NCBI RefSeq assembly: GCF_004521915.1
Contig: NZ_SDKD01000003.1
Span: forward strand, 243,148-307,147
Direction of reading: 5' to 3'
Origin: Brevibacillus migulae
GTDB lineage: Bacteria; Bacillota; Bacilli; Brevibacillales; Brevibacillaceae
Length of the DNA: 64,000 bases
The notes beneath the pieces are model-generated. The model worked only from the letters and a program-made list of their open reading frames with translations, did not search any database and was not told the origin of the DNA. This document shows, piece by piece, positions 60,159-64,000 of the stretch (positions are counted from its first letter, which is position 1; each line of letters begins with the position of its first letter). Made by a program: the position numbers and the translations under genes.

Positions 60159-61163
60159 TTGAAAAAGCTATGTTCCATTTTATTTTCCATTATGCTGCTG
60201 CTCACCGTTGCTGCTTGTGGCGGGCCGGCGCCTTCTGCCACTCCCGGCGGATCCGGAGGCAATGCGGCAGCTCCAAGCGGTGAGGAGCAAAAGTTCCTGA
60301 CGATCGGTACAGGTGGCAGCTCCGGACCGTACTACACCATTGGCGGAGCGATGGCCAAAGTTTTCAAGGAAAAATTGGGCTATAACGCATCGGTGCAATC
60401 GACAGGCGCCTCCGTTGAGAATGTGAATCTGCTGAAAGCGAAAAAAATTGATTTGGCCTTTGCGATGTCTGATGTTGTTTCTTTTGCCTACAACGGTCAG
60501 GAAAACTTCAAGGAGACAGGGGCAATCAAGGATCTGCGGGCAATGTCCGGGCTGTATTTGAACTACGTGCAGATTGTGACGTTGAAGGATCGCAACATTA
60601 AATCGGTGGCGGACCTGAAAGGCAAGCGTGTCGGGGTCGGCGCTCCGAACAGCGGTGTGGAAGTGAATGCGCGCATGGTGCTGAACGGACACGGCATCAC
60701 GTATGACGATATCAAGGCTGACTATCTTTCTTATGCCGAAGCGATCGAGCAGCTGAAAAACAATGCGATCGATGCAGCGTTTGTCACATCCGGCCTGCCT
60801 AATGCGACGGTCATCGACTTGATGACAACGAAGGATGTGGAGATTGTGCCGATCCAAGGGGCTGACATTGATAAGCTGGCGCAGCAGTTCCCGTTTTTTG
60901 TGAAAGCGGAAATCCCTGCAGGCACCTATAAAAATGAGCAGCCTATTCCTACCGCAGCGATCCGCAACATCATGCTGATTCGCGGGGACCTTTCTGAGGA
61001 CCAAGCCTACAAAATCACCAAGACGTTCTTTGAGAACATGGATACGTTCCGAGACGCGCATAGCGCAGCGAAAGAAATCGATGTGAAAGAAGCGGGGAAA
61101 AACCTCGTCGTACCGCTTCATCCTGGAGCCGAGAAATACTTTAAAGAAGTAGGAGCGAATTAA
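60159..61163 (+). CDS. TAXI-family TRAP transporter solute-binding lipoprotein
   Basis: 334 residues with a TTG start (GAAGGGGGAG 8 bases upstream). The lipobox TVAAC is at about residue 20, followed by a Pro/Ala/Ser/Gly-rich linker. The mature domain has TAXI-family motifs: FLTIGTGGSSGPYYTIGGAM, VQSTGASVENVNLL and RVGVGAPNSGVEVNARMVL. TAXI proteins bind glutamate, 2-oxoglutarate or related acids in the few studied cases; the substrate here is unknown. First gene of the sigma-54 transcript. Confidence 0.95.
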   Translation: MKKLCSILFSIMLLLTVAACGGPAPSATPGGSGGNAAAPSGEEQKFLTIGTGGSSGPYYTIGGAMAKVFKEKLGYNASVQSTGASVENVNLLKAKKIDLAFAMSDVVSFAYNGQENFKETGAIKDLRAMSGLYLNYVQIVTLKDRNIKSVADLKGKRVGVGAPNSGVEVNARMVLNGHGITYDDIKADYLSYAEAIEQLKNNAIDAAFVTSGLPNATVIDLMTTKDVEIVPIQGADIDKLAQQFPFFVKAEIPAGTYKNEQPIPTAAIRNIMLIRGDLSEDQAYKITKTFFENMDTFRDAHSAAKEIDVKEAGKNLVVPLHPGAEKYFKEVGAN

Positions 61164-61188
61164 GGCATTGCCATAGGGGAGGGGTCTC

Positions 61189-61674
61189 ATGAAAAGCAAT
61201 CGTTGGAAGGGGTTCCTCCTCGTGTTGGGGCTCATCCTGATGGGGCCCCAACCCTTTTTCATTCTTTCCGACTTCCATGGGGAGCAAGCGATTGCAATGA
61301 TTCCCGTCAGTTTTCACGAACAGGTCACGGTGGAATGGATTCATTCCGTCGAATTGACACCATGGAGAGAAACTTACGAGGTGGAATGGCCCGCACAAAT
61401 CAAACTGGTCCAGACCGCATTCCAATCCTTTGGTGCTGGAGTGCCGGCGCAGTTTGAACATGCTTCGATGCATGTGGAGAACGGCTGGGCACAGGTGAAG
61501 GGATTGGGGGAAACCAGGAACAGTGTGATTTATCTGATTTCCCGCAGCGACTATAAGCTGACCATCGGGGAGCATACATGGACGTTGACCGATTATGTAC
61601 CGTTGGATACTTCGCTGGAAATGAAAGTACAATGGCGACCATGGTGGTGCCGTTACCTATACACGCTAACCTGA
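61189..61674 (+). CDS. DUF1850 protein of TAXI-TRAP operon
   Basis: 161 residues with one N-terminal hydrophobic segment (GFLLVLGLILMGPQPFFIL) and an exported beta-rich part containing VEWIHSVELTPWRETYEV. DUF1850 proteins are found with TAXI binding proteins and TRAP permeases, apparently as accessory parts; their role is not known. The ATG follows GGGGAGGGG. It lies between the binding-protein and permease genes, 25 and 16 bases away. Confidence 0.85.
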   Translation: MKSNRWKGFLLVLGLILMGPQPFFILSDFHGEQAIAMIPVSFHEQVTVEWIHSVELTPWRETYEVEWPAQIKLVQTAFQSFGAGVPAQFEHASMHVENGWAQVKGLGETRNSVIYLISRSDYKLTIGEHTWTLTDYVPLDTSLEMKVQWRPWWCRYLYTLT

Positions 61675-61690
61675 AAGGAAGTGATGGCAC

Positions 61691-63658
61691 ATGGCGGCAA
61701 AGGGACACCTGCCGAATGAACAAGAGATCCTGGAGAATGAAGCGAAGGCGCAGGCGATTCTGGAGGAATACGATAAGGAGGCGGGCTATCGCCTTTTTCA
61801 GAATAAATGGCTAAAGCTCTTCGTTTCTGTTATCGCCATTGCGTTTGCCCTTTATCATCTTTATACGGCCTATGCCGGACCCATCGTTACGTTAAAGCAC
61901 CGCTCGCTTCACGTAGCCATCATCCTTTGCCTCATCTTTTTGCTTTATCCGGGATGGAAGAAAGCTTCACGGAAGAAGCTGGCCTTCTATGACGGGATAT
62001 TGGCACTGCTGTCGGTGGGGACGGCAGGCTATATTTTTCTTTTCTACATGGAGATTGTGAATCGCGGGGGTATCCCATCCGCATTGGATGTTCTGTTTGC
62101 GACAATCACCTGCTTGCTGGTGCTGGAGGCGTCACGGCGCATCGCTGGCTGGGAATTGACAGTCATGGCGCTTATCTCGATCGCATACGCCTATTGGGGC
62201 GCTTATCTTCCCGGCGACTTTGCGCATAGAGGATATACTCTTAGCGATATTTTCAACTATATGTATGTGACGACGGAAGGCATTTTCGGAGATGCGATTT
62301 CGGTTTCGGCGTCGTTTATCATCCTGTTCATTATTTTTGGCGCCTTTCTTTCCAAGTCAGGGATGGGTACGCTGTTTAATGATTTGTCCTTGGCGCTGGC
62401 GGGCAGCAGCAAGGGCGGTCCGGCCAAGGTCGGGGTTATCGCCAGCGCGATCCACGGCTCGATTAATGGCTCGGCGGTTGCGAGCGTAGTGACGACCGGT
62501 TCCTTTACGATTCCGATGATGAAGCGGGTAGGCTATAAAGCGGAGTTTGCTGGAGCTGTGGAAGCGACCGCTGCGGTAGGCGGGCAGATTTTGCCGCCTG
62601 TCATGGGGGCGGCCGCATTTATCATGGCTGAAACATTGGGCGTATCGTATATCAGCATTGCTACTGCGGCGCTCATACCGGCCTTGATGTACTATTTTGG
62701 GCTGTTGGTGCAGGTGCATCTGCGAGCCGACCGCGATAACCTGCAAGGCTTGCAAAAAGACGAGATTCCGCGAGTAAAGGATGTCCTGCTGGAGCGGGGA
62801 CATTTGCTCCTGCCGCTTATCATGCTGGTTGTTCTGCTTATGTTGGGCTATACGCCAACCATCGTTGCTTTTTATACGATTGTCGCTACGATCGTGGTAG
62901 CCGCTTTCCGCAAATCAAGCAGAATGGGCTTCCGGGACATTTTGCAGGCGCTGGAAAACGGAGTGCGCGATACGCTCGGAGTGGCTGTTGCTTGCGCGGC
63001 GGTGGGCATTACGGTTGGCGTGTTCAGTTTGACGGGCTTTGGATTGAAGTTGGCGAATATTATCCTGATGATGGGGCAGGGAAGCTTGTTTCTGACTCTG
63101 TTCTTTACCATGGTGGCGTCGATTATCCTAGGCCTCGGATTGCCATCCATCCCATGCTACATCATTACCGCGACCATGGCAGCGCCTGCACTGGCGGCAT
63201 TCGGCATCGATCCGCTGGTGTCCCATCTGTTCGTTTTTTATTTTGGCGTCATTGCCAATCTGACTCCCCCAGTCGCTTTAGCTGCCTTTGCCGGAGCAGG
63301 TATCGCTGGCTCGGATCCGCAACGGACAGGATGGATTTCTTGCAAATTGGCTTTAGCAGGATTCATTGTTCCTTTCATCTTTGTATATAAGCCGGCTTTG
63401 CTGATCGGAAAGGCAGGCTTGTTGGAAATCGTGGTCGTTACATTAACGACGTTGCTGGCGGTTATTGCGCTGGCCGCTGCTACGGAAGGGTTTATTTTTT
63501 CAAGGATGAACTGGGCAGCAAGATTGCTGCTGGTGGCCGCAGCGATTTGTTTGATCTTTAACGAATGGCTGCTGATCGTGGCGGGTATGGTGACCATGTG
63601 CGTCATTCTGGTCTATCAATTTATGAAAAAGAGAAGTTCACTTTCGATTCAAGTGTAA
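61691..63658 (+). CDS. TRAP transporter permease, fused small and large subunits
   Basis: 655-residue inner-membrane protein with roughly 16-18 helices. The N-terminal third (about 30-170) corresponds to the DctQ-like small subunit and the rest to the DctM-like large subunit (GPAKVGVIASAIHGSINGSA, ATAAVGGQILPPVMGAAAFI, LGLGLPSIPCYIITATMAAP). This fusion is the standard TAXI-TRAP 4TM/12TM form. It imports the bound solute with Na+ or H+. Last gene of the operon; terminator follows. Confidence 0.96.
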   Translation: MAAKGHLPNEQEILENEAKAQAILEEYDKEAGYRLFQNKWLKLFVSVIAIAFALYHLYTAYAGPIVTLKHRSLHVAIILCLIFLLYPGWKKASRKKLAFYDGILALLSVGTAGYIFLFYMEIVNRGGIPSALDVLFATITCLLVLEASRRIAGWELTVMALISIAYAYWGAYLPGDFAHRGYTLSDIFNYMYVTTEGIFGDAISVSASFIILFIIFGAFLSKSGMGTLFNDLSLALAGSSKGGPAKVGVIASAIHGSINGSAVASVVTTGSFTIPMMKRVGYKAEFAGAVEATAAVGGQILPPVMGAAAFIMAETLGVSYISIATAALIPALMYYFGLLVQVHLRADRDNLQGLQKDEIPRVKDVLLERGHLLLPLIMLVVLLMLGYTPTIVAFYTIVATIVVAAFRKSSRMGFRDILQALENGVRDTLGVAVACAAVGITVGVFSLTGFGLKLANIILMMGQGSLFLTLFFTMVASIILGLGLPSIPCYIITATMAAPALAAFGIDPLVSHLFVFYFGVIANLTPPVALAAFAGAGIAGSDPQRTGWISCKLALAGFIVPFIFVYKPALLIGKAGLLEIVVVTLTTLLAVIALAAATEGFIFSRMNWAARLLLVAAAICLIFNEWLLIVAGMVTMCVILVYQFMKKRSSLSIQV

Positions 63659-63675
63659 GTCACAAGCTGTAAAAC

Positions 63676-63728
63676 AAAAGGACCTTTCCTAGATTCTATT
63701 TTTCACGAACAGGGGAAAGGTCCTTTTA
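63676..63728 (+). terminator. intrinsic terminator after the TRAP permease
   Basis: AAAAGGACCTTTCC and GGAAAGGTCCTTTT form a 14-bp stem around a ~24-base loop, ending in TTTTATG. Confidence 0.9.
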
Positions 63729-63827
63729 TGTCTAAAGAGATTTCCTTGTATATGTGGCCTGGAGAAAGCTGAAATAAAAACAAGGGTTAATCGAAAAATT
63801 ATTTTTTATTGTTTCCGTTATTTTCTA

Positions 63828-64000
63828 TTGATTTATATTTCATTCATGTGTTAGATTATATCTTGTCGCTGCGAGCGACGGAAAATATGAACGATAAGCT
63901 GCTGAAAATTCACTGTTGACTCAATGAGAACAAACATGATATAGTAGCCAATGTTCGACAAAATGTTCTTTGAAAACTGAACAGCAAAAGCGTGAAACGA
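63828..64000 (+). promoter_or_regulatory. promoters and leader of a ribosomal RNA operon
   Basis: Two tandem promoters: TTGATT-N18-TAGATT (63828-63857) and TTGACT-N18-TATAGT (63916-63945). A hairpin GTCGCT-GCG-AGCGAC (63865-63879) lies between. The end, with TTCTTTGAAAACTGAACA just before 63985, is the conserved leader/antitermination-type sequence found before 16S rRNA in Bacillales. The 16S gene itself would start beyond the window. The 63729-63827 part is AT-rich and empty. Confidence 0.8.

Overview
The window is a chromosomal segment of a low-GC Gram-positive (Bacillota) of the Bacillales, most likely Brevibacillus or a close relative in the Paenibacillaceae. The genus is inferred from protein character and layout, not from a 16S sequence. 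The gene order follows the classic Bacillus subtilis stretch fliD-fliS-fliT / hpf-secA-prfB / cccB / ftsE-ftsX / ctpB-minJ / uvrB-uvrA / hprK-yvoF / hisZGDBHAFI. Accessory blocks are inserted between these units.

Layout. 1-3.7 kb: end of the flagellar cap gene fliD, chaperones fliS and fliT, a tiny YjfB-like motility gene and a MotA/MotB-like stator pair. 3.7-6.1 kb: a DnaA-box cluster, a polar amino-acid ABC binding protein and permease (no ATPase gene beside them) and a cold-shock protein. 6.2-13.5 kb: a soluble HD-GYP protein, hpf, secA, a subtilisin-like protease and prfB with its programmed +1 frameshift. 13.5-15.8 kb: an orphan PAS histidine kinase and a cytochrome c551 lipoprotein. 15.9-24.3 kb: arginine genes argC-argB-argD and carA-carB-argF, behind two ARG-box control regions; argJ is absent. 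24.3-26.8 kb: a structured intergenic region, a 25-residue secreted-type peptide, a DUF5317 membrane protein and a membrane HD-GYP protein. 27.5-30.3 kb: argG-argH with a third ARG-box region. 30.4-33.3 kb: a secreted beta-propeller-like protein, an AhpD-like protein and an iron alcohol dehydrogenase. 33.5-39.2 kb: ftsEX, an M23 hydrolase, ctpB and minJ (cell wall and division). 39.3-46.0 kb: a lone flgD, LexA-controlled uvrBA, an HD phosphohydrolase and a YvlD-like protein. 46.1-48.2 kb, minus strand: an agr-type quorum-sensing cassette (kinase, AgrB and a cysteine-free AgrD-like peptide). 48.3-56.5 kb: hprK, a yvoF-like acetyltransferase and the histidine operon. 56.7-63.7 kb: a periplasmic-sensor kinase and a sigma-54 activator, followed by a TAXI-TRAP transporter operon with a near-perfect -24/-12 promoter, a candidate enhancer and a cre site. 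63.8-64.0 kb: promoters and leader of a ribosomal RNA operon whose 16S gene lies beyond the window.

How the parts connect. Arginine synthesis is split over three promoters that share ARG-box operators. FtsEX probably drives the M23 hydrolase just downstream. HprK, through HPr and CcpA, plausibly reaches the cre site of the TRAP operon. The two loci most likely to be undescribed are the agr cassette whose peptide has no residue able to form the usual (thio)lactone, and the short exported peptide next to DUF5317 and HD-GYP membrane proteins.
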